From a virus, in the IMG/VR virus record IMGVR_UViG_3300042922_000561, positions 1-44,430 of that record: a DNA stretch of 44,430 bases. One strand, given 5' to 3'. Shown piece after piece: positions 23,333 to 32,076 of this stretch. The position numbers were made by a program, and so were the translations under genes. Within the stretch, counting starts at the first letter, position 1. Every line of letters begins with the position of its first letter. The notes under the pieces are model-generated. The model saw nothing but the letters and a program-made list of their open reading frames with translations. It did not search any database and was not told the origin of the DNA.

Positions 23333-25228
23333 TTACCTGTTATTTATTTTTGTACATTTTGCTATTGACAATTGCCCCTTCTTATACGATAACTCATTAA
23401 GCATGTAGTATGCGGATTCTTGCCTGAAAAAATACGCAACCGTTTGGTCTAGCTGCATAATATCTGTTTGCGATAGATTCAATTCAAAGATATGATACCT
23501 TGTGTCATTAGTAACCTGATTCAATGGTGACCAATTATCTGTATTAAAACCACCACTGAAAGCATCAGATATAATTATCTGATCCGTAAAGTTTACGGTA
23601 TCTTTCAACGTGTAACTTCCAAAGTATGCAGTTGCTGGCCAGGGCCTAACTTGAACCCAAAAATTCCTTTGTTCGGTTTTTAAGTTGTTAGTATTGTCGA
23701 TAGTGTATGTTTGAATACCTTTCACTAATACATCATTTGATGATGATGTTGAACCGCCCAGGCTGAATGCAGCGGTGTTCTGACTTGGTACATAAACGTT
23801 ACTTGTTATCAACGGTTTTTCAATTGGAAGATTCAAGTTATTTGACTGAATGTTTGCATCATAATAATTTGCACCTTCTGTGACATACTTATGTTTGATT
23901 AGGTTATTTTGATTAAACCCGATATCATAAGTTTCCTCAATACGGCGTACGTACTTGTCAGACCAGTCTACAGAATTTGCAGAGTTTAATACATTTCCAA
24001 TCTGTTTAAATTCTATGAAGTTACCCCGCTTAAATCCAATTAATGCAAATCTATACATGAACTCCTTTACATAATCTGCAAGCTTGAAATTCAATATCTC
24101 TTTAGCTGCTTCGTCATTGATTGCAACACGGGTAATTTTCAACGGCGAATTGAACTGGTAGTAATTCCAAAATGCACCGGAATCAATCGTTACATATCTA
24201 ACCACATGTACAGTGAAATCATCTCCAAATTGAAAATCTTGCACAGCGTTCACGAAAAATGTATCGCTTGACGTGTCATTCATTGACGCTTCAAACCTAA
24301 AGAACTCGTTCCCGTTTTTCCTTAAAATTACGGTCATAGGGAACAATATATTTTGCCCGTTAACATTTCCCTGACCATATGCATAGAACTTATCAAAAGT
24401 GAAATTGTATAACCCACCGCCAGTACATGTAATATTCATGCCTGATTGGGTGAACTCGCTTCCAAATGACCCAGTGTATGCACTGTTTATTGCAGGTTGA
24501 TTTGACGCCGGCAAGTTTTGATATTGCTCTGAAACAGTTGTTGAAAAAACTTGTGTACCGAAAGCACCAATGCTATTTAGTGGTGGATATGGGAAACTAA
24601 AATACTGGTTTTGAAATTTAGTTACCGGTATATCCGATGTATCGTTTGCAACGCCTATAAGTTCAAAAATTCTATTCCACAAATATTGTATGTGGTACAA
24701 TAGAGGCATGCAGTCAACATTTACGTATTTGTCTCCTGATTGCACAAAATGGGTTATCCCACCATAATTTGCAACCGCAAATATCGTATCAGTAAAGGCG
24801 CCGTCATATATCGCCATTGCGGCAACAGTATCAGCAGTTTTGAACGGTAATGACATTCGTATAATTGGAATGTCTGCAAAAGTCTTGTCCCCTAACAATT
24901 GGAATATGTCGCGTGTTCCGCTGATCACAGTTACATAATAATACAGATCATCTGTTTTGATACAGATCATTGATCCGGTATAAATGTAATTGTAATCGGA
25001 CAATACATCTACGTTGTTGATATTGTAGGGCAATGTACTGGTGTCCGAAGGTATGCCTAGCGCTTCAAATATCTTAACAACAGTTTGCGACAACCTGGGA
25101 ATCTGAAAAGCCTCAGTATAATTTGACATACTCAAACTTAGATTCGCAATTTGACCGGCGTTGAAAGAAAACTGAATATCATCTTCCAGGTTTATTACAG
25201 ATCCGTTAATTACAATTTGTGATGCCAT
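23333..25228 (-). CDS. Tail tip/baseplate protein
   Basis: The protein has 631 residues, mostly beta-rich with aromatic residues, and lies next after the 25233 tail gene and before the tape measure gene in transcription order. Parts such as LSLSMSNYTEAFQIPRLSQT look like baseplate hub proteins of Bacteroidota phages. A tail-tip role is inferred from size, composition and position; no enzymatic motif is visible. Confidence 0.65.
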   Translation of the reverse strand: MASQIVINGSVINLEDDIQFSFNAGQIANLSLSMSNYTEAFQIPRLSQTVVKIFEALGIPSDTSTLPYNINNVDVLSDYNYIYTGSMICIKTDDLYYYVTVISGTRDIFQLLGDKTFADIPIIRMSLPFKTADTVAAMAIYDGAFTDTIFAVANYGGITHFVQSGDKYVNVDCMPLLYHIQYLWNRIFELIGVANDTSDIPVTKFQNQYFSFPYPPLNSIGAFGTQVFSTTVSEQYQNLPASNQPAINSAYTGSFGSEFTQSGMNITCTGGGLYNFTFDKFYAYGQGNVNGQNILFPMTVILRKNGNEFFRFEASMNDTSSDTFFVNAVQDFQFGDDFTVHVVRYVTIDSGAFWNYYQFNSPLKITRVAINDEAAKEILNFKLADYVKEFMYRFALIGFKRGNFIEFKQIGNVLNSANSVDWSDKYVRRIEETYDIGFNQNNLIKHKYVTEGANYYDANIQSNNLNLPIEKPLITSNVYVPSQNTAAFSLGGSTSSSNDVLVKGIQTYTIDNTNNLKTEQRNFWVQVRPWPATAYFGSYTLKDTVNFTDQIIISDAFSGGFNTDNWSPLNQVTNDTRYHIFELNLSQTDIMQLDQTVAYFFRQESAYYMLNELSYKKGQLSIAKCTKINNR

Positions 25229-25232
25229 GTTT

Positions 25233-26180
25233 TTAAATTAAAGTTTGTACGTACGGACGTGGGTATTCAAATTGAAACTCAAGTTCGGCCATGCTTCGTT
25301 TATAAAGTATTCTATTAAACTCAACATCGGTTTGTCTTACTTTTATCCAGTATTCAGGCCCCATTGTAGTGGCTCCGGCTAAATATGTGTCAACCCATGC
25401 ATCATTTAAAATATATACTTCCGGGCTTCTTACCAACGATCTGAATAAATGCCAATATTCTCTTTTTACGACATCCCTTACAGTGAATTTTTCAGTAGCG
25501 TTATACCCAACTGTCCATTCATTACTCCCTTTGTATGGCTCGAAAATATCCCGGGGAACTTTATAAATTTCTTCAGCTTCGTCTACCTCTTCACGTCCTT
25601 TGGGGAATAACCAATAATAATAATATCCGTATTCGTTCAGCCACTTCATATATGACCCTCTACAGATTCTTGTCTCATATTCTATTTGCCAGGCTGATAC
25701 CGATGGTGGTGTAGTCGCACTTGGCAGTAAATATAATGATGATCTATCATACATAATGTGAAATGAATACGGGAACCCCCTCCACATCTTAACATTACGG
25801 TCATTGGCATCTACATACCTTCCACCTTGCAACGCACATTTGACGAAAGTCTTGGTTATTGATTGTACGTGTGTGTTACCACCAAGCCCATCATCTTCAA
25901 CAAAATTTATTGTTAAGTCTGTTTCTTGTTCATTTATATTTTCAAACGCCCAGGTCTTATAATATACCCTAGTGTCAAAAAACTCATGCATACCTATCTT
26001 GACCCAGGGTGAAAGATCAATATAATAAACCCCGTCTTTTTGGTACATCCTACCACTGCCAATTACTTCAAAACCCTTTTGCACCGAAAATGTCATGTTC
26101 GGGTACATTTCCGGCGTTACCCTTACAGGTATTGGAGTATAAGCGCAATAGAAATTATTTTCAAGCCCTATGATTGCCAT
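25233..26180 (-). CDS. Tail protein, distal-tail-like
   Basis: The protein has 315 residues, beta-rich with many Tyr and Trp. It lies 4 bp upstream of the tail tip gene. Position and composition fit a distal tail or tail-tip component; no named family was recognised. The segment YGYYYYWLFPKGREE is notable for its aromatic run. Confidence 0.6.
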   Translation of the reverse strand: MAIIGLENNFYCAYTPIPVRVTPEMYPNMTFSVQKGFEVIGSGRMYQKDGVYYIDLSPWVKIGMHEFFDTRVYYKTWAFENINEQETDLTINFVEDDGLGGNTHVQSITKTFVKCALQGGRYVDANDRNVKMWRGFPYSFHIMYDRSSLYLLPSATTPPSVSAWQIEYETRICRGSYMKWLNEYGYYYYWLFPKGREEVDEAEEIYKVPRDIFEPYKGSNEWTVGYNATEKFTVRDVVKREYWHLFRSLVRSPEVYILNDAWVDTYLAGATTMGPEYWIKVRQTDVEFNRILYKRSMAELEFQFEYPRPYVQTLI

Positions 26181-26181
26181 A

Positions 26182-26646
26182 CTATAACTTTTTAAACATT
26201 GTTAATAATTCGTCCTTAATCCTATTTTGGTAATATTCTTTAATGCCTTGCGCGAATATGTCCATAGTTTCCTTATCATCCAGGACTTGCAATAAGTCCG
26301 TCCCACCCTGTTTATATATTTCAGTTCCTTCATTTTTAATTTTTGTTGCAACGGCCCATGCAATTCTTTGGCCCCGCTTTCCGGTTATACCAAGTTTGTT
26401 TTGAACCCATTTTTTAATCGGATCTACCGGCGGCATAGGCCCGCTTTCCCGGCCATTAACTAACTGCTCGGTATATTTCACACCTAAGATCGTCCCCTTT
26501 GTCGGGCTATCAATTCGAACTTCAAGACCCTCGGCCCATTCACTGGAAGCACGAAGGCCCAATTCGTCGTATTTCCTAATCAAGACGTCTATGACCTTAT
26601 TCAAGGCATAAAATATAACTTCGTTAGGTGCGTTACTTAAATCCAT
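26182..26646 (-). CDS. HK97 gp10-like tail completion/neck protein
   Basis: The protein has 154 residues. The segment YTEQLVNGRESGPMPPVDPI followed by KKWVQNKLGI and AWAVATKIKNEGTEIY is typical of gp10-like tail-completion proteins, which join head and tail. The motif order (substrate-like loop, then helix) fits. It is 1 bp from the next gene. Confidence 0.7.
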   Translation of the reverse strand: MDLSNAPNEVIFYALNKVIDVLIRKYDELGLRASSEWAEGLEVRIDSPTKGTILGVKYTEQLVNGRESGPMPPVDPIKKWVQNKLGITGKRGQRIAWAVATKIKNEGTEIYKQGGTDLLQVLDDKETMDIFAQGIKEYYQNRIKDELLTMFKKL

Positions 26647-26649
26647 GAT

Positions 26650-27165
26650 TTACAATAATGATTCCCTTATCCTTACAAACATTTGCCACCCGTCGAGATT
26701 CTTGTCAGTATAGTTCATTTTCATTTTGCCTGAACTGGCCTTAACTTCAATTTCTCTACAGCCACCGCAACCGACATACATATTACAAAAATCAGCTTCG
26801 AAATCTGATAAGCAGCAGATCAACGGTGATAGATATTTCACCCATTTTGAATTGTCAATATCATCCGGGTTAACTTCATTGAAAAATTGTAAGTCCATCC
26901 GGGCCGGAATACCAAAAAACAATTCAAGATTCCAATCCTTAGCAATTTTGACCCCAAATTGGCTTTGCTCTTCATATACGTCTGTAAAACCAATGTCCAG
27001 GACACCGACCCGGACACAACAATCATTATAATCACATTCGTCTGCACTATCCCTTTCATTATTGAAATAGTCCGACCGGCCACCGAGCACCAATTTAAAA
27101 CATAGGTCGCAATCGCTATCTTGCAACTGCTTGACCAATCCTATCATTATTCTGCCAACGTCCAT
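26650..27165 (-). CDS. Cys-rich tail-completion-like protein
   Basis: The protein has 171 residues with about ten Cys, mostly in pairs (DCDLC, ECDYNDCC, ICC, GCGGC). The N-terminal MDVGRIMIGLVKQLQDS and its place beside the gp10-like gene suggest a tail terminator or head-tail joining protein. The fold was not recognised. It shares one base with the next gene. Confidence 0.6.
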   Translation of the reverse strand: MDVGRIMIGLVKQLQDSDCDLCFKLVLGGRSDYFNNERDSADECDYNDCCVRVGVLDIGFTDVYEEQSQFGVKIAKDWNLELFFGIPARMDLQFFNEVNPDDIDNSKWVKYLSPLICCLSDFEADFCNMYVGCGGCREIEVKASSGKMKMNYTDKNLDGWQMFVRIRESLL

Positions 27166-27698
27166 TATTTTCTATTATGTTTGTCAATAATTATTTTATT
27201 ATACGCTTTTTGTATTTCCCCGTGTTCCTTGTCCATGTACAAGCGGGTGAATATCTTATTGAAACTTATTTCGCTGATCTCATCCCACTTTGTAGGATTC
27301 TTTTCAATTGCATAATACACATTGTAAACCCCGAACTTGTCCAGTTTATCAATACCGGCGTTGACAAGATCAATGTCCGGTTCTGTTTTCAATAGATCCA
27401 GGAATCCAACGATCTTTTCAATTTCATTTATCAGGTGACGGAACACTGAACAGAATTCAGCCGCCTTCATTTGCATTATTTGCCCTGGATCAAGGCCCAG
27501 TTGCTTTTTAAAAACAGTTTCAACTATTGCAATATCGTTCATTTGCAACAATTCAATTGCATCACAATACGGCCATTCAATTATATCAATGATTTCCTTA
27601 CCATCAACCGTATTAGATGGAATAGAATTTTCAATAAGGATATGTATCTCTTCCATTGACAGGAAAGTGTACATTTCACTAACCGTATTTATTTGCAT
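27165..27698 (-). CDS. Hypothetical tail-module protein
   Basis: The protein has 177 residues, mostly helical and acidic, with segments such as EIIDIIEWPYCDAIELLQMND. It has no membrane segment. A tail assembly chaperone is one possibility because this module precedes the tape measure gene, but no frameshift site was identified. Confidence 0.55.
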   Translation of the reverse strand: MQINTVSEMYTFLSMEEIHILIENSIPSNTVDGKEIIDIIEWPYCDAIELLQMNDIAIVETVFKKQLGLDPGQIMQMKAAEFCSVFRHLINEIEKIVGFLDLLKTEPDIDLVNAGIDKLDKFGVYNVYYAIEKNPTKWDEISEISFNKIFTRLYMDKEHGEIQKAYNKIIIDKHNRK

Positions 27699-28155
27699 CT
27701 TTCCGCCATTTTAGATATTTCACTACCATTAGAATAAATCCAATTGCATATTGGATTACGATGGTTTGCAATATTGAAAGTAAAAAAGTGTTTTCCCGGT
27801 AAATTCGGAGACAACTAAATATAAATGCAAATAGTGCAAGATTTACCAAAACTGCCTTGGTTGTTTGTTTACGGTGCTTTTTCATATTATTTTTAAGTTT
27901 TTCAGTTTCAATTTCAATAGTTGCAATTTCCAGTTCCAACCCTTCCTTTTCAAGGGCATTTTCAACTTTTTCCTTAATCATTTCAAATTTTGTTTCAATT
28001 TCAATATCAAAAATCGTTTTTGAAGTGTCAATAATTTCAATTGAAACTGATTTTGCAATATAACTTGCAATCTTATCTGAAACATTTAACTTGTTTTTAA
28101 CCCAATTGAATAGGTTTTTTTCAAGGTCATCCCTTTCAAATTTTTCATTTCTCAT
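27679..28155 (-). CDS. Coiled-coil membrane protein
   Basis: The protein has 158 residues. The first ~100 residues are a charged coiled coil (KEKVENALEKEGLELEIATIEIETEKLKNN region); two hydrophobic segments follow at ~105-120 and ~127-146. It overlaps both neighbours, by 20 bp downstream and 11 bp upstream. Its role among the packaging and tail genes is unknown. Confidence 0.55.
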   Translation of the reverse strand: MRNEKFERDDLEKNLFNWVKNKLNVSDKIASYIAKSVSIEIIDTSKTIFDIEIETKFEMIKEKVENALEKEGLELEIATIEIETEKLKNNMKKHRKQTTKAVLVNLALFAFIFSCLRIYRENTFLLSILQTIVIQYAIGFILMVVKYLKWRKDANKYG

Positions 28156-28528
28156 CTTCTTTCATTCTTTTAAGTTTATCCTTTAAAATATTTGACATCA
28201 GCAGCACTCTTTCATATTGCTCCATTTTCAAATACTGCTGTAGTTGCTCATTCGCATCGATCAAATATTCAATATTTTTCAATCGACCTTCTTGCTTAAC
28301 CAGTTCCATATTCAGTGGCTCATTAACCATAGCTAATGAATCTTCAAATGTAATTTGAGGCATGCACCTCAATGGCATTTGCGGTAATGGCTCTAAAATA
28401 GTGTTGAAATTCGGATCTTCATTTAATCGCGTTGGCCTTACAAATGGTGTGAAAGCTTCGCTTGCCGGCTTATTTAAAAGCTCTTTGGCGTCTGATATAA
28501 ATTCTTCAATATTGAAATGTCTATTCAT
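28145..28528 (-). CDS. Hypothetical protein after terminase
   Basis: The protein has 127 residues from the ATG giving MNRHFNIEEF; this start has an AGGGGAG Shine-Dalgarno-like site and follows the terminase stop codon by 1 bp. A longer frame would overlap terminase by more than 150 bp. The C-terminal half looks helical (NEQLQQYLKMEQYERVL). No family was recognised. Confidence 0.6.
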   Translation of the reverse strand: MNRHFNIEEFISDAKELLNKPASEAFTPFVRPTRLNEDPNFNTILEPLPQMPLRCMPQITFEDSLAMVNEPLNMELVKQEGRLKNIEYLIDANEQLQQYLKMEQYERVLLMSNILKDKLKRMKEDEK

Positions 28529-28529
28529 T

Positions 28530-29759
28530 TTAATAACTCCCCTTTCCTGATATAAGTTTATTGTTGTCCAAATAATGTATTTTGTACCCGTATGCCTCGG
28601 TAATGTGATCGTAGCCGCTGTTTTTGTCAGGCTCGCCATTATCATCCCAGGTAATGTTTTCAAGCGCCTCGCAAAGCGTTGGACACTCATCGATGTTGAT
28701 ATAGCTCTTTTTATTCATGAACCCGCTGTTGACCGAGTTTACACGGTCTTTCACGAATGGATTGGCCGGCTTTGCCTTCACTTCAAAACCTGCATCTTTC
28801 AATAATTGGTGATCACTGTATTTAGAAGAGGTCTTTCTATTCTTGCCTGATGCATCCGGGTAAATGGTTATCTTACTGTGAGCCGCGCCAAACCTTTCTT
28901 TGATAGCTTTGATCATATCGAATGTGTCGTATATCTTGCTAAACTCCGCACAGGTGAAAGTATTAAAGCCCTCTTTGACCGCAACAGTAGCGTTCATATT
29001 GGTGACGTTAAAGTCCATCCCAATGTGAAGGTGTTCGCCCGGTTGGATCTTCCTGTTGGTGTTATTGATGTCCCGGTCAAACTGGCTGTAAACGCTTCCA
29101 CTTGTCAGGTTGACAAACTCCCCTTTCAAATAGGCCCTAAGCTGTTCAGGAGAATAAACCTTTTTCAAAGTATCGACGTACGTATCAGAAAGGAAATAAT
29201 TGTCCTCAGTCTTTCCCCGGGTCAATACGCGGTCAGGCGTTGCGTTCTTGACAAAGAAATTGTAAAACCATTTGAAACCCTCGGGTGTTCCTACCACATC
29301 AGTGATGTTTTTAAGCCCATCAGGCAATTGCAAACGGTTACGGCCTATTATCTTATCGAAAACCTCATCCATCTTTTTCTTAGGCAAGATATCCGTTTCA
29401 TCAATCAACGAATAACCAACTTCATAACCTACGATATTGTCCGGGTTATTCATCGATCTCAAGTGAATCTTTCCATAGGGTGTTGTAAAGTCGTGTTCAG
29501 ATTTATTCAAAGTGAATGGTATTCCTTTTTCAATAAACAAGGCTTTGAATTTTGGATAGGCCACATCGCGTATCAGTCCATACGTTGGAAGATAATAAGC
29601 AACCGGGATATCCGGGCCCAACATCAATTTCTTATGGATCGTCTTGATCACACCGGCCTGGCTCTTACCGCATCCGTAACCGCCAACCAGTCCGTTATGC
29701 AGCGCGTCCGAAAAGAAAAAATCATCTTGATGCTCAAATAAGTCCCAAACTATTTCCAT
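28530..29759 (-). CDS. terL: Terminase large subunit
   Basis: The protein has 409 residues. Walker A GGYGCGKS (26-33), Walker B YSLIDETD with Asp120 and Glu121, the coupling motif region VVGTPEGF, and nuclease acidic residues beginning at Asp249 (HIGMDFN) are visible. It drives DNA into the prohead and cuts it. It shares one base with the small-subunit gene. The plus-strand frame of 287 codons inside it is a shadow. Confidence 0.95.
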   Translation of the reverse strand: MEIVWDLFEHQDDFFFSDALHNGLVGGYGCGKSQAGVIKTIHKKLMLGPDIPVAYYLPTYGLIRDVAYPKFKALFIEKGIPFTLNKSEHDFTTPYGKIHLRSMNNPDNIVGYEVGYSLIDETDILPKKKMDEVFDKIIGRNRLQLPDGLKNITDVVGTPEGFKWFYNFFVKNATPDRVLTRGKTEDNYFLSDTYVDTLKKVYSPEQLRAYLKGEFVNLTSGSVYSQFDRDINNTNRKIQPGEHLHIGMDFNVTNMNATVAVKEGFNTFTCAEFSKIYDTFDMIKAIKERFGAAHSKITIYPDASGKNRKTSSKYSDHQLLKDAGFEVKAKPANPFVKDRVNSVNSGFMNKKSYINIDECPTLCEALENITWDDNGEPDKNSGYDHITEAYGYKIHYLDNNKLISGKGSY

Positions 29760-30301
29760 TACTCTTTTGGTTTAGCAGGTTTGACAAGGCGATTAACAGT
29801 AACGGTAATTTTGCTGTCAGGTGATATTTTCAATTCCTTTTCATTGTCGTACATTCCCAGTTCGCGAGCAATAATATTTTCCTTCAAGGCCCCGACGGCC
29901 GCACCACTGAACTTTTGATTCCACATAACTTGATTTATGCGCGTGATGACTCCGAGAAAATCGTCATACGCCCCATTCCTGTTTTGCCTGTAATCTTCAA
30001 TTGAAGAAATTATTCTGTGCTTTATTAAGTATTCATCTAAGCCGGCCCATGTATAAGGCATCATTGAATTTAATGAAACCTTCTTTCCTGCTTTATCTCC
30101 GCCTCTTATGAACTCTTCACGTTTGAAGGGGTTGTTGTCTACTTGTTCAAAGTATTCACATGCGTATTCCCAAAGCTTTTCAGGGCTTTCAATTTTACGG
30201 GGCCTTCCTAGCTTGGTTTCTTTTATGGCTTCAACTCCGGCTTCTTTCATATACTGCCAGTAATTTTTGTCGCCCTTATTCGGTATTGTGGTTTTAGACA
30301 T
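29759..30301 (-). CDS. terS: Terminase small subunit
   Basis: The protein has 180 residues. An N-terminal DNA-binding-like part with a GRPRKIESPEKLWEYACEYF stretch is followed by a helical middle (YLIKHRIISSIEDYRQN) and a C-terminal beta tail (ITVTVNRLV). This is the pattern of gp3-like small terminases. It recognises the packaging start site and activates the large subunit. It is the first gene of the late operon. Confidence 0.85.
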   Translation of the reverse strand: MSKTTIPNKGDKNYWQYMKEAGVEAIKETKLGRPRKIESPEKLWEYACEYFEQVDNNPFKREEFIRGGDKAGKKVSLNSMMPYTWAGLDEYLIKHRIISSIEDYRQNRNGAYDDFLGVITRINQVMWNQKFSGAAVGALKENIIARELGMYDNEKELKISPDSKITVTVNRLVKPAKPKE

Positions 30302-30346
30302 ACTATTGATTTTTTGTTTTATACGAAATTAGAGAATTTTTTTCAT

Positions 30347-30379
30347 AAAAAAAGCAAGGTACCGATTACGATACCCTGC
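30347..30379 (-). terminator. Intrinsic terminator ahead of the terminase genes
   Basis: On the minus strand GCAGGGTATCG pairs with CGGTACCTTGC, with two wobbles, followed by seven T. It lies between the early gene block and the terminase operon. Because a promoter-like -7 box lies upstream of it, it might work as an attenuator overcome by antitermination. Confidence 0.8.
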
Positions 30380-30410
30380 TCTTAGTAGAAAGATGGGGAT
30401 GAGTGTGACC

Positions 30411-30442
30411 CAAATATAAAAACTTATTTACAAAACCACAAT
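30411..30442 (-). promoter_or_regulatory. Possible late promoter upstream of terminase
   Basis: The -7 element TATATTTG (30411-30418) is exact. The -33 box is partial (ATTG at 30439-30442, spacer 20 nt). The tandem repeat of P1-P5 is absent, so it may be another class of promoter. It lies just upstream of a terminator, which makes its role uncertain. Confidence 0.4.
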
Positions 30443-30823
30443 ACGGATGGTTAAATTGAACCCTTTATTTTCTAACATTCTCACTGATGAAATAAATCTA
30501 TCATAATCCTCATTAGTGGTGTAATACATAGGGTCAACTTTTATACATTCGATTGTGCCCTCTGATAGTTGTTCGCTTTCAACTTTAAAATTACCATTCA
30601 GGTAATTATACATAATACCTTTACAATCTAAATAGATGCTACAATGTTGTAAATCCTCAATCCTTTCACGTGATTTTTTAATTTCATCCCTTAGATTGTC
30701 AACATTTGCTTTTAACTTAGATATTTCTAGGTTCTTTTTTTGTTCAATGTTATTCATTTCTTTTTGTTTTAATTCGTTAATTAGAGAATAGCGGCTTGGG
30801 CCGCAACAACATTTATTGCACAT
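30428..30823 (-). CDS. Hypothetical protein, Cys-rich start and coiled coil
   Basis: The protein has 131 residues, starting MCNKCCCGPSRY, with a coiled coil at ~25-60 (EISKLKANVDNLRDEIKKSR) and a mixed C-terminus. The N-terminus resembles MCNRCNN of the 11678-12718 fibre protein. It is the last gene before terminase; function unknown. Confidence 0.6.
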   Translation of the reverse strand: MCNKCCCGPSRYSLINELKQKEMNNIEQKKNLEISKLKANVDNLRDEIKKSRERIEDLQHCSIYLDCKGIMYNYLNGNFKVESEQLSEGTIECIKVDPMYYTTNEDYDRFISSVRMLENKGFNLTIRIVVL

Positions 30824-30826
30824 AAT

Positions 30827-31189
30827 TTATAATCTATTATTGTTTAAAAACTGTGAAATTTCTTTCATTTTCTTGAATACCGTGCTACAGTTATCTGTTG
30901 ATAAATCAAATTCTCCTGGCATTTCATGCATAAATTCATGAATATTATGTAAAAGATCTCTAGCGGCTCTAAACCTGTTGTATTCTTCTTCGATTTCATC
31001 CAAAAAGATAATTTCAGCAGTCATATAGTTGCCAATTGTCTGATCAATTTGAAGTACCTCTATAAGCCTTTTGTTTCCGTCTTGGCCTTTTAGGAATGGT
31101 TTACCATCAGTTTGTCCGGTAACATTGTCCCTTACCTCTGAATCTATATGAAACATTAATAAGAAAGAATTATCGCTTGTCTTTTTCAT
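30827..31189 (-). CDS. Hypothetical protein
   Basis: The protein has 120 residues counted from the ATG giving MKKTSDNSF; eight codons further upstream only a TTG is available. The middle is acidic (IFLDEIEEEYNRF). No family was recognised. It overlaps the upstream membrane-protein gene by 20 bp. Confidence 0.55.
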   Translation of the reverse strand: MKKTSDNSFLLMFHIDSEVRDNVTGQTDGKPFLKGQDGNKRLIEVLQIDQTIGNYMTAEIIFLDEIEEEYNRFRAARDLLHNIHEFMHEMPGEFDLSTDNCSTVFKKMKEISQFLNNNRL

Positions 31190-31391
31190 ATATAATTCTG
31201 TTTTGATAATCAATCAATCTTTTTTGATTGTTTATTATTGAATCTTTTTCACTAATCAATTCTGACATTTCAGATTTATTCTTATCAGATTCAATTTCTC
31301 TAAACCCTTTTCTCATTTCAGCAAGTAGACTATAAATCACAATCCATGCGAATGCCACAACTAGCATAACAAATAAATCATATCTATCCAT
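31170..31391 (-). CDS. Small membrane protein with coiled coil
   Basis: The protein has 73 residues, with one membrane segment (LFVMLVVAFAWIVIYSLL, ~6-23) and a charged helical tail (SELISEKDSIINNQKRL). This resembles phage proteins that act at the inner membrane. It overlaps both neighbours. Confidence 0.6.
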   Translation of the reverse strand: MDRYDLFVMLVVAFAWIVIYSLLAEMRKGFREIESDKNKSEMSELISEKDSIINNQKRLIDYQNRIIYEKDKR

Positions 31392-31599
31392 TGTCGAATA
31401 ACTTAGGTTTTCTAATGCGTTCGATCACCTCATCAAGATCCCGTTCAGCCTCTTTGCATTCTTTTAATACTCCGATGTTACGGGTCTTATAATATTCCTT
31501 TTGCAATGATCTTACATTGGCAGTTTTATTCAGTAACACATTGAATAATGTTTCCTCATGCGTTGACACGGGTTTACCGTTTGTTGTTTCTGTTCCCAT
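31384..31599 (-). CDS. Small hypothetical protein
   Basis: The protein has 71 residues from the ATG at 31599, which overlaps the upstream stop codon as TGATG; a GTG one codon earlier is the alternative. It is helical and charged (YYKTRNIGVLKECKEAERDL). Function unknown. Confidence 0.55.
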   Translation of the reverse strand: MGTETTNGKPVSTHEETLFNVLLNKTANVRSLQKEYYKTRNIGVLKECKEAERDLDEVIERIRKPKLFDNG

Positions 31600-31823
31600 C
31601 ACTTTAAGTATTTTCTTAGGATTTTTAAATCGTGTGGATAATTTGACTTTTGGCCTAATTCTCTAAACTTGTCGTCATCAATATTCATTTGCTTTGAACA
31701 TGATGAATTTGACTCTTTATTGTAATATGAGCTATTTTGTAAAAGCCTTTCAATAACAAGTTCCTTTTGTTGGTCTAGCAATATTTCCAATTGCGTCAAC
31801 GTTATAGTTATCTCGCTTGACAT
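31599..31823 (-). CDS. Small hypothetical protein
   Basis: The protein has 74 residues from the ATG giving MSSEITITLTQ, 1 bp after the upstream stop codon. A longer frame would need a TTG start. It is helical with a Ser/Asn-rich middle. No family was recognised. Confidence 0.5.
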   Translation of the reverse strand: MSSEITITLTQLEILLDQQKELVIERLLQNSSYYNKESNSSCSKQMNIDDDKFRELGQKSNYPHDLKILRKYLK

Positions 31824-31824
31824 A

Positions 31825-32076
31825 TTACACCAATTTTTGATCAATCATTGAATGTTCGAACTTTTGGAAGTTGATCAAATGGAACGTACCCATAAACTTG
31901 CCTATGCAGTCTTTACGTGGCTGCTTGTACACGATGCGTTCAGTCATCAGGATATCCATACAACTAAACACTTTGTGATGTTGCTCCTTTGGAAAACGGG
32001 CCAAAATGTTAGCCTTTGTTGTGGCCTCGCCGGCGTCTTGCATATTGTACAAGATTGTTAACAGTTTTTGTTTCAT
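31825..32076 (-). CDS. Small winged-helix-like protein
   Basis: The protein has 83 residues. The N-terminal part (LLTILYNMQDAGEATTKANILARFP, then HKVFSCMDILMTERIVYKQ) reads as a winged helix. It could regulate the early genes. The start codon overlaps the upstream stop codon. Confidence 0.55.
   Translation of the reverse strand: MKQKLLTILYNMQDAGEATTKANILARFPKEQHHKVFSCMDILMTERIVYKQPRKDCIGKFMGTFHLINFQKFEHSMIDQKLV

Noticed and set aside
28529-28690. Longer start for the 28145-28528 gene
   Set aside because: It would run far into terminase. The ATG at 28528 has a Shine-Dalgarno-like AGGGGAG and fits the spacing.
28878-29741. Plus-strand frame of 287 codons
   Set aside because: It lies entirely inside the terminase large-subunit gene on the opposite strand, has no recognisable domain or promoter, and is a shadow.
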